From assembly GCF_910592395.1 (NCBI RefSeq), contig NC_088317.1, positions 5,766,001-5,830,000 of the forward strand: a stretch of DNA of 64,000 nucleotides, given 5' to 3'. The notes beneath the pieces were generated by a model. The model was not told where the DNA came from. It did not search any database and saw nothing but the letters and a program-made list of their open reading frames with translations. Positions 1 to 12,400 of this stretch are shown here, piece by piece. How positions within the stretch are numbered: the stretch's first letter is position 1; every line of letters starts with the position of its first letter. Source of the stretch: Lineus longissimus. Its lineage: Eukaryota > Nemertea > Pilidiophora > Heteronemertea > Lineidae. A program made the translations under genes and the position numbers.

Positions 1-432
1 CTAGCCAGCAAGAGCTGGCGGACTGGCTTGGCATGGCATTTCCATTGTATAGAACCACAGAGATACAGATAAAAACAAAAAACGTACCGCTGTGGCTTGT
101 TGCATGGGCCAGACTGCTTAATCAGGCTACTTTTTATCAGCCTCTTCTTTGATTTCCGTAGTGCACCCTGCTCAGACGACAGTGATTGTGAGTACATCTA
201 AGTTAGGCCAGACCTCAGTTCAAATGCAGTGTCCCACATGTAACGCTTTGATTATGACGGAGACAGAATACAAAATTGGTGGAATGGTGTGGTTGATCTG
301 TGGAATCATATTCATCGTCGGGTAAGTGTCCATGCCCGATTTTCGGCAATCTGGGGAATTCATTCTTCGAGAGATGTACTCAAACATGGCTAATTTTCTG
401 CACCGAAGAAGCATGGTCTTCTGATAGACCAA

Positions 433-566
433 TATGGAGTTTTCGCAAAGCTCTTAAAACATCCACGTGAGCGGCTATTCCATTGTTAGACATGGTTATC
501 TGGAGGTCGAGCAATGAGATAGGCGTTCACGTTGGCGTGTTTCGGGGCATTGGCGAAAACTTCCTT
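433..566. mobile_element. MITE family A, degenerate copy
   Basis: The left end contains GGAGTTTTCGCAAA and the right end GGCGAAAACTTCC, which is an imperfect inverted complement. The interior contains GAGATAGGCGTTCACGTTGG and TTTCGGGG, which match the better copy at 43847-43978. The size is about 134 bp, with no coding capacity. The terminal inverted repeats and several copies in one window indicate a non-autonomous DNA transposon. Confidence 0.65.
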
Positions 567-2546
567 ACGTTTGCCTGATCGGAACCCTCGATTGCTTCTT
601 GAGAAAACCTGCGAGTGGAGCTTTTTAGGTCTCCGGGGGTGCTGTCAAATTTTCCCTCTCCTGATGGGGGAACTGGTTTCTCTGTTGAAATAATGAGATG
701 CCTCGGGAGCGTAATGGAGTTCGGCTCCATGGAAATGACCGGGCCCACAAATGCAGTGATATTGGAAGCGGAGTGTACGTTTTATCCGATTCTGCTTCTT
801 TTTTCAGATGTTGGGCAGGATGCTGCCTGATTCCGTTCTGCATTGACGAGCTGAAGGACGTGAGACACAGCTGCCCGAATTGCCACCAGCACATCGGCAC
901 ATACCACAGGCTCAGCTAGGCTGGATGCGGGCTTTTGACCCCAGTGTAACAGTAATATCCCGTAATGTCCAGGGGACAAAGAGGTGACTATTTCGCGCTA
1001 ATTCACTGATGTATTGGACGTCATATGTCTCTATAGAACGACATCTTAATCCATCACCAGACAATAGTAAATGACTTTATTTTTCCATGCAGTGGGACAT
1101 TTAAGACTTTTACCCAGGCAGAGTTTTGAACCACCGCACCTGCTTCGTATTTTGACCCAATTTGGGGGCGCAGCGATGTCACCCGACTTGAAAGTCGATG
1201 AAGATGGTCTACTGATTCCACACTGGAGAACCTGCACCACATTTTTCGAGGGCATTCTTCGGTTCGATTGGAGGATTTCCTGAAAACTTACTACCGTACA
1301 GGGACATTTCCATTTCATTCACCACCAAAAATTCACCACCAAAAAGTGCTACAATTGTGCATCAAAATAATCATAATACTAAACGCGGATATACTTCTAT
1401 TTGGTGGTGAGCAAATTAAAACTGTTGAGAGTCATTCAAACGTGAGAAACTGCGGGAAAATACATGTATTACCTTCTTTTGAGTTTTTGAGCCACGAGTT
1501 CTGGACTCAGGGCCATTACTACGATATACGCGGAGGAAGTGCCCTTAGGATATTTCAAACTCGCGTCGTCATCTTTGGCCATATATTATTTTCGGTATAT
1601 ATAATGCCCGGCCATCAGGGTTCCAGGCTTTCTAGCACCCAATGTTCCAAACTAACAGAAGGCTTTATTCACTACAGCGAACACCGCGCGAATTTCACAG
1701 GCGTTGGAATTATTTCGATATAGAGTAGGTTTAGGGTGTAGGTTCTGGCTAAATGCGATTGCGAGAACGCACGCCATGGATGACTTTGTTTTTTACGCCT
1801 CATTGTATCCGAACCAAATCAACAAAATATTTTGCTTCGTGATTCCGCATGCACTGTGCATGCGATTTCATCAAAATCGCATTCGCGTTTAGTAGAGAAA
1901 GCAATTCCGGCTACGCATTTCGGCAGCGCTTTTTGTCATTCGCGCCCCACTGCACCTACAATCTCAACAAAGCAAAAATCCCATACGTCACTTTGTGAAA
2001 CTTACCTGTTGATCTATAACAACTCGGCGAGAAATGGAAAGGAAAAACATATTCATAACGTTTATCATTTCGTTTATGACTTTTTACCAGTTTTCTTCCC
2101 ATCGAACTGTCCATTTTTTCAGTGTAGGCCTACATTGTTTTTTATTGTGTATCCTTTTTAGTTGTCTTCTTTTGTAAACATTAATAAAAAAAAGTTTTTC
2201 AACTGCAGTAAAGTTGTTGTTATCTTAAACACACCATTGGGCAGCGATTCGCCGGAATTATATGTAACCTTCGCAACGTTCAATACACATAAATGTAATA
2301 GGCCTAGTCATTTGGTGAAATGAATGAAGACATTGAAAAGTGCTTTAAGTTTTCTGAATAAACGCGTGTCCTGTGGTCCAGAAGGTCTGCCCCCCCCCCT
2401 CCGTTTGCACAGAGTAACCATTTAAGAGTGACATGTTCCTCAGTGAGATTGTGCTACTGCAGTGCTGGAGAATCTTCAATATTGGACGTTGGACGCCCAT
2501 TGCGCTCACTCTTACGGACTATTCACTGTTTTTTAAAGTGCATTCA

Positions 2547-2616
2547 TTCACAGCCCATAAATAGGCTTCGACCCACTTGTATTCACAGCCCATAAATAGG
2601 CTTCGACCCACTTGTA
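2547..2616. repeat. Perfect two-copy 35-bp tandem duplication
   Basis: A 35-bp block beginning ATTCACAGCCCATAAATAGG is repeated twice, head to tail, without a mismatch. The lack of divergence suggests a recent slippage or duplication event. No gene overlaps it. Confidence 0.85.
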
Positions 2617-3473
2617 TTGGGAAGGGCCAGACACATTATTGATATATGCTCGTAGACTCGTCCCTGCGTGTTCATTTGCCAAAGCATGCGTGTCTCTATT
2701 CAAAAAATCACCCTCGCCCAGTTCGACTATGGAAAATTGAGATTGTGATATTGTCAGGAGAAATGCCACTTGATGAGAGCGATTTATACTCAGACTGGAC
2801 TGTGGTTTAAAATGTTATCCGCAGTTTTCATCAGGCCTACAACCCCATCCATCCTTATGTCATTGCATACATGCATTACGTTTTAGCTGCTGGTCTTCTT
2901 TCATTGCAAAGATTTGCCTGGTTCGCCCAAGGTTATAATACAAGCAATGCTCGTCGAATGAGATCAGCCCAGTGGGGTTTATAGGTGGAATGACTGACTA
3001 GGTAGACAATGATGTTTAAAGTTGCAGGTATAGGGAGATCAATACTGCCCCTAATAAACTGCTTATGAAGTGGCACATTGTTTTTTGCAGGTATAGGGAG
3101 GGGTAAAGTGTCTCACATCAGGTCTCACATTTCATCCGAAGCAAAAACTCAATTCAATTCAACTTTATTCTCGAAGATTCTTTTCATTGGGAATTCCAGC
3201 AGAACAGGCATTAGCCCATTATATTGCCTTTTTGGGACGAAGTATTGGTCTCAACAGGCAAGAACAGGTGCCCGTACGGTGTCGCCATCTATTAGAAGGC
3301 GTAATTGGAATTTCCCATAATTCCACCGGGTGACGTGTATTCCTCCATCTTGTTTGGTGTGTTGTCAGTGCAGGGAAGCAGTGCTGAAGGCTTCGAAACA
3401 TTGTGATAAACTCGAAATACAAGCATAAAGTGGCCGTGTCCCCCATAATATTAGATTCTATAAACATTTAGCT

Positions 3474-6400
3474 ATGTATATGCTAAGTTTATTTGGCGTA
3501 ATTATCGCCCAACTCGTAGTTAGCAGGGCGTTTTATCTGCCTGGGTTGGCACCTGTGACGTACTGTGAAGAAGGAAAAACCACGGATACATGCAAGGTAT
3601 GTATGTAGTTTGTAAGAATATACATAGGGCCAGGCCTACTATCGCAAGCAAGTTCAGCTGGGTGGCTTGTGACACTTTGGAACCTCGGTCCCGGACATGT
3701 CGATGGTACAGTTTGCGCATAACTGACATGAACTTGGACGCATAGGGCCAATAGGCCTTTCACTTCTTCAGTATCTTGTTCAAAGAAAACACGGCGTTTC
3801 ACAACGACAACGCGCGCACCTGCTCAAGCTGCTGACCTGTTGCAGCCAAGCGCAACACAATGTTTTCTTTGAAGGAGATAGGCCTATGCTTTATATAGAG
3901 GTTATGTCTGTTATGTGCAAACTGTACCATCGTCATATCCAGTTCCGAAGTGACGTATTCGTCATGTACCTGGGAATGGGGACCACAATATAATATATAG
4001 GGTTGTGTCTTTTGTTTATATTCTGCGACAGTCCTCAATGTCTGCATCGATTTATGCAAGAGCTACAGTTTAGAAAAACTGGTCATGGAGAAAAACGGCC
4101 AACTGTCATAATTAATATGAACTCATGAAGTTGTGTTCGTTGTTCTTCTGGCAAATGTGATCTTTAGGGCCTACCGTCAATTGAATTCAACAACAAGCTC
4201 ATAATTTCTGATGTTCTCGGAGGTGTTCATTTCACACTTAGACTTAGAATACTTCTTTACTAGGCCTAATTCGTCATGGTTCCTCCTGAACAACTGATAA
4301 ATTTTCCATCTTTTAATTTCATAAAGTGATAGGTTTGGTTGATCAATGATGTCTGCCTAAAATGCAACAGATCTGCGTCCATTGACAATGCTTAAATATG
4401 TGACCCGTTCCAGCAAAACCAGTTGCATGTTGCTCTGAGCTTGGCAGGTTGAGTTGCACTGTTTGTTCATTTCACTATTGTCTGCCTTTTGTGAAGTCTG
4501 CCAACATCAATTTCTTCTATTATCTCCTGGTGTCATCTAGGCTCCTCTTATGTGCAACATATGACTGGTTTTGCTAGAACAGGTCACATGTGTGTGAATG
4601 GACTTTATAAATGAAGGCCTTATTTCATTCATTTTGACTGTAAACTGTAGAACTAAAACAACGGTATTATCTGTCATGTCAATTTGTCATATGTAGACAG
4701 CTCGTCTTGTCGGCGCGCAGGTCAATTACACTGTAGACAGCTTGTCTTGTGGGTATGGCCAGAATCGTCACTGTATGTCGTTGCTTGATCAGCCACTGTT
4801 CTTGCATTGTTTTTGCAGTCTGTACAATATGTACGATGGGAAGTACCAGTTATTTGCACATGTGCTGTATATATTGATTTTGTAGACAAAATCTGATTAT
4901 TAAAGCTACATTGACTTGCACATTGTAGAATCTTTGCTTCTTTTACAGTGAAATATAAAAAAAAGTTACTTTAATATGGTGATTAGAGATTTAAACCGGG
5001 CCTGGTTGTTTGAGACAAGTTTTGTCACTTAGACTATTAGTAATGCTGGCATTTACTTTTAAAACTTGGCGTTGTTTTCTTAAGTTAAGAGTTACATGTA
5101 AGTCCATAGACCTAACGCCGTTAAAAGTTATGGTAGAATAAATGGAAAATTATTTTGAACAACCCGACCCTCCTGTTCATAGGAAGGATCATTCATAGGG
5201 ATTATAATCCATTTTACTTTATTTTGACAGTTACGGTACGTCATCCCACCAATGAGGACTCAGCTGATGAAGGCTTCAAAAAGATGGTTTATCACTAGAA
5301 CCAGCAGTAAATAACCCGGTCATACACTGCTACTGGCATTTCATCAGCAGTTTTGAATTTGATGCCTATTGTCTTTTCTGTTTTCCAGTCGGTGATCAGC
5401 CTATATGTGAACAAACTTGACTCAGTAGAATCTGTCATTCCTTATGAATATCATAGGTAAGTTTCATATCCCATTGCTATTGTCTTTTGTAAAAAGGGAA
5501 GCGAATAGGCCAAATCAAGAATTTGCAAGAACATTGAGAAAATTGGTAAAAGGGCACAGCACATCAAATATTTCATTCAAATCCAATACTGTATGGTAAA
5601 CTGGGAAGTATATGTGGCCATTTTATTTTGCGGTTTGTGATATTGGCTGTTGCATCCTGAGGAAATCCGGGGTTAATGCACGCTTCTCCTGCCCTGCACA
5701 CAAACCCCTGAGACATTCGCCCTCATTTGGTGAAGTGCCAGCTCAGATGTATGAACTGCGCCCAATCAAAGCGTCGCTTACCAACCATTGAGGCTAGTAT
5801 TTAGTAATGTCAAAATTGTTGGCAACAATATCCAAACCTGCATTCACGACGAATAGAGAGCACTGTCTCCTTCGAGGTGCGCACTGCAACCTCGATTCTC
5901 TGAGATTTCTGAGTACGATTTCAACTCGTACAAATCATTAGAAGTATGGTACTAGAACCAAGGTTGACAGTTAAATCTTGGTGCTGACTTAGTGGTTGAC
6001 CATTGATATCCCCATTTTGGCTACACAGTAGAACCTCTCTATTAAGGACACCCTCAGGACTGACAAGTGCTGTCCTTGATAGAGTGGTGTCCTGATTAGA
6101 GAGGTCAAATTGAATGGAAACAACCAACTTGGGACTGAAACTAGTGTCCTTTTAAATAATAGAGAGGTTCCACTGTACAGGTTCCAAATCCTAAAGCAAT
6201 TAGAACTCTTTCAAAACGTAGTGAATGCTCATTTCAAGGGCTGGAGTCTGTTCTTTGTTTTCCAGAGAACAGCGTCCAGGGTTGTGAATGAACATTCACT
6301 ACGTTTGTTGCTTTATGATTTCAAGACTAGGTACTGCCATTTTGGCTTGAACTTCCCCTCGAAACACGAAGGTGATGTGGAGGGCGAATGTCTCTTGGGT

Positions 6401-9400
6401 TTGGGAATATCCTCAGGATGGTGATATTACAACTTTGCATTCATGATTTTCGCGTTTTGACAATCCTATGAGTAATTTCAATTAGACTTTCATTTATAGA
6501 AATAATTATCTGTAAACACAAAAACGCCATGATAAAAGTCACGCAGTAATTTCCAGGTTGCCAGGTTCAGTATTCTGAAACCATGCTTTTTCAAGGCCAA
6601 AGGTTTTGAACTACATGTAATTTACCATTGATACATGTCTGACCTTGTCAAATAGTCACCAATTAACGCCATGCTCTGGGAAACATAAAAAATACAGGCA
6701 CTGAAGCTTTCCTTTTATAATAATTTTAGGCTGCTGAAAAATATATTCTTATTTGGGCAATTATGGTGCTCAGTCAACAATTAAGTTTATTAAAGGGGCA
6801 TTATTACATGGGTGCAGGTGCGTCCTGCCATTGTTACATGGTACAGGTCTGTCTGCCTTTGGCATGTTTGGGGTTAATCACTTAATCAAGCATGACATTG
6901 TTTTCCTTGAACAACAAAACAAATGCTTTGAGTCCAAAGACATGTTAAAGCAAGGGTTCCTATCATTGGGTCATGTCTGTGCCCAATAATGACGGTTACT
7001 CAATTCAGTTGTTTTGGCGACTTCGTTCACATGGTTTGGCCATAAATAGGTATTTGAAAATGCCTTCTAGCTATTGTATTGTAAGCCCTGAATGATTCAT
7101 TCAGAAGGGTCTACTCTAAATCTTTTAAGGGACTTTAAGGTCTAACTATGTGTACTTCATGTAGACCTACTTAGTACAAGAGTTGAATGAAAGAAGGATT
7201 TAAATGGGGTAGCCATTTGTACATGTGTGGGCCTACATTGTACATGTACATGCAGTAAAAGTAATGGTGATACATGTACAGTAGAACCTCTTTATTAAGG
7301 ACACCCTCGGGACTGTGTCCTGATTCACAGGTTAGAGAAGTCGAATTGAATGGATTGACCAAATTTGAGATCACACTTAAGTTAATGTCCTTAATAGAGA
7401 GGGTGTCCTTTTTAGAGAGGTGTCCACTGAGGGAGGTTCTACTGTAAATTTAAAATAAAAACTGTCCATAAAATCATGACTGTGACTTGTACACGTGGTG
7501 GAAACCTCTGGCTCGACCACGAAATCATGATATAATTCATAAAGAGAGTGCTTGGTCAATTCTGACAGCTTGCACCGTTCAGTGAGCCAAGTATGTGGCA
7601 GCGACGTACCTGGCGTCACTCCCAAAGAAGGGGTGTGCACATCTGTGTCCCTAGAAATTTTCTAAAGCCCCTTCAGCGGCCAAGTGCCGGCAGTTTGCAA
7701 CCAAATCCACACCTCTTTCAGCGTGGTGAGAAGTATAATTCACCTGGCGACAGCGTTGTAACTAGGTGTTATAATTGCAATTTGCGAAATCTGTTGGGTA
7801 GTTTTGCTTTTGGTGTCCAAATCGAGGTCTTCCCGCTTGGTGTCAATGTTGTTGGGGATTAACACTACTGTACATGTACTATTACTAAGATGACACACAT
7901 GCTTCTGAGTGAAAATCATTGACATACCCAATCCCAATGTAATCACTCAAAAAATGCTTAAAGCGGTACGCTGTTTGTATTTACTGGTGGGTCAGGAAAT
8001 GCGGTTTCATGCCGGAGGCGGAGTGCTGTTATATCATGCATGCAAATTTGCTGAAACTTGGTATTCATAGTATTTGTATTGATGGGTCTGCATGTACACC
8101 ACGGCAAATTTGAAACTTGTATTCAGTTCGTATTTACGTAATTGGAAAATTTCAAAACAATCCCAAATTTTTCACGAATGGCGTGGACCTTTAAAAGATC
8201 GGTTCAGTTTCGTGACAAGAAGTGACTCTTGACCTGCTTGTGAATGGCTGATATTTATAAACACTAGTAGTAAATGCTTTTACTACAGTTTTCTGCAGAT
8301 ATGACTAGTGTAAATGTACATGAAGTTTAGAGTAAAAGCATTTACTGGTCTTTTATAAATATCAGCCAATGTACATGTACATTGTAACATAAGATGTGTA
8401 GAAATAGAATATAATGACACTTGACCAACTTTCAAAGCTTCGAACTTTCAAATATTTTACAACCGTGCTGACATTCTTTTGTTTCAGTTTTGATTTCTGT
8501 GTGAGTGATGAATCGTCCTCACCTGTGGAGAATCTCGGCCAGGTTGTCTTTGGCGAGAGGATTCGGCCATCGCCCTACAAGGTGGGTAGCACAAAGAAAG
8601 TCGCGCTTACATATTTGAAGTGCCGGTTTTGTCCCCGCTTCTGGCGTTATTATGTCAGGAACCCAGTTTATGGCTACTTCAGCCAAAAGTGGAATGTGTG
8701 AGAGAAAATGTCGAGGGTACAACAAAAGCAAATAGGCCAAGGATGGGCATTGGCATCGGTGCTGGACACCCCTCAAGTGCTGGACACCCCTCACATCGGT
8801 GGCTTGCCCTGGTCTGCCATTTTTTGTGGCTGTGTATTTTGTGAATTGATTGCGATACTGTAAACTGCCCAATTTTTTTTTTTTTTTTGTGGATTTCGCT
8901 ATAAAAATTCAATTGTAGTGATTGTATGAGTTTTTTTATAGCGTTTTTCCATGTTTCCCTGTTCAAAGCGCTTTTGGGATTACCCTGGTCCGCACAGAAA
9001 TCAATCTGGGGTTTCAAGGAGCAACCAGAAGGCGCTCACTTGAACTCGACCAGTAGGGGTCCAAGCAGCTCGAATATTTTGCGGAACTACATTTACAGTA
9101 TTCTACCATTGCTATTTCATTGCATTAGCAACAAAAGAAGGAAATAATCAAGTGAAATCCCCAAAGATTCTTAGCTTGGCGAAAGTAGCTCCTGCAAGCC
9201 AGTGATCTTGTTGGACATCTGAGTCATCAGTTGCATTGTAACCTTAGAAAATCAATTCCCCAGATTGCAGAGAATCAGGCAGGCTTTCCAGCTTGCTGAG
9301 TTGGCCTGTCCTGGGAAATAGAGATCTGTATTCAATAAAGTTGGAAAACTGTGTTGTTGGAGTCTTTTGGCAGGCTGTTTGGTAAGTTGGAAGGCCTGAT

Positions 9401-12400
9401 AAGCTTCTCGGCAGTCTGGGAAACTGATTCGCCAGGCTGATCGTTGATCTTGAAAAATAAGTACTGATAATCTTCTGTCTCGATCTTCAGATAAGCTTCA
9501 ATAAGGTCGAAGAATGCAAGGAGTTGTGCAAGAAGTCTTACGACCCCAAGAAGCCCGATGAGATGAAGAAGCTTGCCTTCCTCAAGAAGGGCATCATGTT
9601 AAACTATCAACATCACTGGTAAGACCTCGTCATGTGTTAGATTTGTTGTTACTTTGAAAAGCAATGTGCTGCCAGAAGTGGGTATAGCCAGATAAGAAGC
9701 AATGCAAAATGCCTTTCTAGCCACTAACTCATTATTTACCAAAAAAAAAGGAAACAGGTTATTAAGTGGAACTGTTAATTCACCCAAATCCTCGCCAGCA
9801 GTCACAATTTTGGATTTGATAGCATACCTTTTAACTCTGCCCAATGTTTGGTAAGGCAGCCAATATCTCAAATTCGGGATCAATGCCTTGATTATTTGCC
9901 TGTTCCGTTTTAATGATGAACAGTAGAACATCACTATTAAGGAGACCCTAGGACTGACAAGTGCTGTCCTTGATACATGAAGAGAGGTGTTCTGATTAGA
10001 GAGGTCAAATTGAATGGAAACGACCAGTTTGATACCCAATCCAGTGTCCTTATAAGAGAGGGTGTCCTGAATGGAGAGGTGTCTGTTTAGGGAGGTTCAG
10101 CTGTATTTGTTCTTCTTTAGGATCATTGATAACATGCCTGTGACCTGGTGCTACGACGTTGAAGGAGACCAGAAGTACTGCTCACCCGGCTTCCCCATCG
10201 GCTGCTACGTCACCAAGGAGTCCAAGGCCAAGGATGCGTGCGTCACTAGCGCCGAATTTCACAAACCTGACACCTATTACGTGTTCAATCACGTCGACAT
10301 CACCCTGACCTACCACAGCAGTACCGATGCGGACTGGGGTTCAGTCGTTACCAGTGGTGTTGGTGGAAGACTCATCTCCGCCAAGCTTGAACCCAAGAGG
10401 TAAGGAATGTTGTTGTAACAGATGCCTACTATTGTCTGTTCCACGAGAGTAGAAAATGGCACTCGGCTTTCTGGTGATTTACACAGAATGTGCAGCAGAC
10501 AAACGAAATTCTATCTTTTATTTCAAACTTCCAAAATCTGAAGGATCTAAAATACTTGCCAGAATTGGACATAGCGTTACCAAGAAAGAATGTGCAGATC
10601 CATTTTCTCATGAAGTGGACAGAGGGTTACTTGTTCAGGAGTTCATGCTTCGTCTTTGGGCAGGAAACACCCTTGACCTACCACCAAAAACCAATCACTT
10701 GTGTGATCTGCTAACATGGAAGTCCTACTCTAGTGGTTTGACTATTGTATTGGTTCAATTCATGAAACAAGAAAGAAGTAGTTTGTTTGTTCTTTTTTCT
10801 TCGGCGTTCAACCTGCCTAAATTTAAAACTTCAGTTCTGCAGCAGAGATGAAGCGGCTTATTGTTTCAAGGTCATGCTGTGTTCCCCACAGTTTCCCCTC
10901 AACATAGGTGTCTGCGGGCCAGAATTCTTGTTGTAAATCCTGGTGCAGGGGACAGTCTTGTAGGTTGTGGGCTGGGGTCTGCACAGCTGTCTGGCAAGTT
11001 TGTTGGTTCAGTCGATTACTTATTTCAAGTGATGGTCCCTTCTTTCAGTATGAAGCACGATCCAACCAAAAAGGGAGCTGATGCCTGCAAGAACGCTCCT
11101 GCCATGGCTGTCCCCGGAGAAGACAAGGCGAAAGTCGACATCAAGTTCACATACTCGGTGTTCTTCCAGGTAGGAATTCATGTCTGTGTCTTTTTTTCCG
11201 TTAGGAATTTTTGAGATGCACTCTAGACGGTCAGTCCGTTTTTTGTTATGAAATTGGCTGTTCCTCTGCTGAACCTCAGTGGTCTGTGGTCAGTGTCGAG
11301 TCCTTTGGCCAGTATTCCTTTTATACCGGTTTCTTACGACGGGTGAATGTAAAGACTTTTGCTTCTTGTACTGAATTCGTAGTGTGGTATGTAAGACCTG
11401 AGGCCGGTGAGGGGCAGCTTTGAGATTTGTAGAGAGGTAGACTAGATGCCAATGCCAGGGAAGCTAAATGTCCCATACAGAACAGGAGTAAATGTGGAAG
11501 CTGTTGGGACTGTCAGCCAAAAGTGGAATACTCCTTTGAGGGCTTTAAATCGGGGGCACGATTGTCTTAAGTTAGAACAGATTTTCCAGATTTTACTACG
11601 GTTATCGTTCTCAGTGCTTGCTCAGCTGACACAAAGTCTGGAAATTTTGTTCCAACTTCTGATTCAAAGTCCTCAAAAGAGTAATGCAGGTCATGGCACA
11701 TGACCGAGGAGTAATAGATTTGATTCTCATCTGGGCATTTCTAATACATGTTGGTGGTGAAGGGTTTGGTGTGCCCTTTGTAGTAGCTGGATCCCCCACC
11801 CAAGAGAGCCTCTGTGGCGCCTAAAAGCAAACTGATCAAAAAGCTGCTTGCGATGGGAGATGCAGAGGAGGTGATTGTCATGACTAATAAATTGATTAAA
11901 ACAATTCCATTTTAGGTGAACAACAACATCAAGTGGTCATCTCGCTGGGACTACATCCTCGACTCGATGCCTCACACCAACATCCAGTGGTTCAGCATCA
12001 TGAATTCTCTCGTCATTGTCCTATTCCTCTCCGGTATGGTCGCCATGATTCTCCTCAGGACACTCCACAAGGATATCGCCAGATACAACCAGATGGACAA
12101 CTCGGTAAGTTTGGCACCGGCTCCTGTTCTCAGAGGGCTTTGGCTTACCTTTCATTGCAGAAATTCCCAACTGCTGGCTGTGGCACGCATTATAAAATAA
12201 GACTTACCCGACGATAAATATTTATCCATTGTTGACACCTTGGAAAGGGTTATTTCAGACGGCTGCAAATCATTTCGAACACCCTAAGGAATGCAGAATG
12301 TTGTTCTGAAGGAGTGAAGCATGGCTCTTTAAACCAACAAAGATTAAAAAAATTACACTGATTTGAGTTTTTGGGCAAATTGCTTTTCTAAGATGTAGAA

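Larger units (their letters stand above)
1..3400. other. Upstream intergenic region with no recognisable gene
   Basis: I read both strands and found no ORF with recognisable domain content or a convincing exon chain. The longer ORFs here have erratic composition and lack splice-flanked conserved blocks. The stretch holds one degenerate miniature inverted-repeat element (433-566), one perfect 35-bp tandem duplication (2547-2616) and AT-rich sequence. The last few hundred bases presumably include the promoter and 5' leader of the TM9SF2 gene, but no clear TATA box or other core element can be assigned. Confidence 0.5.

Noticed and set aside
1268-1723. 151-aa plus-strand ORF
   Set aside because: No domain, signal peptide or splice-linked neighbour is seen, and composition is that of AT-rich non-coding DNA.
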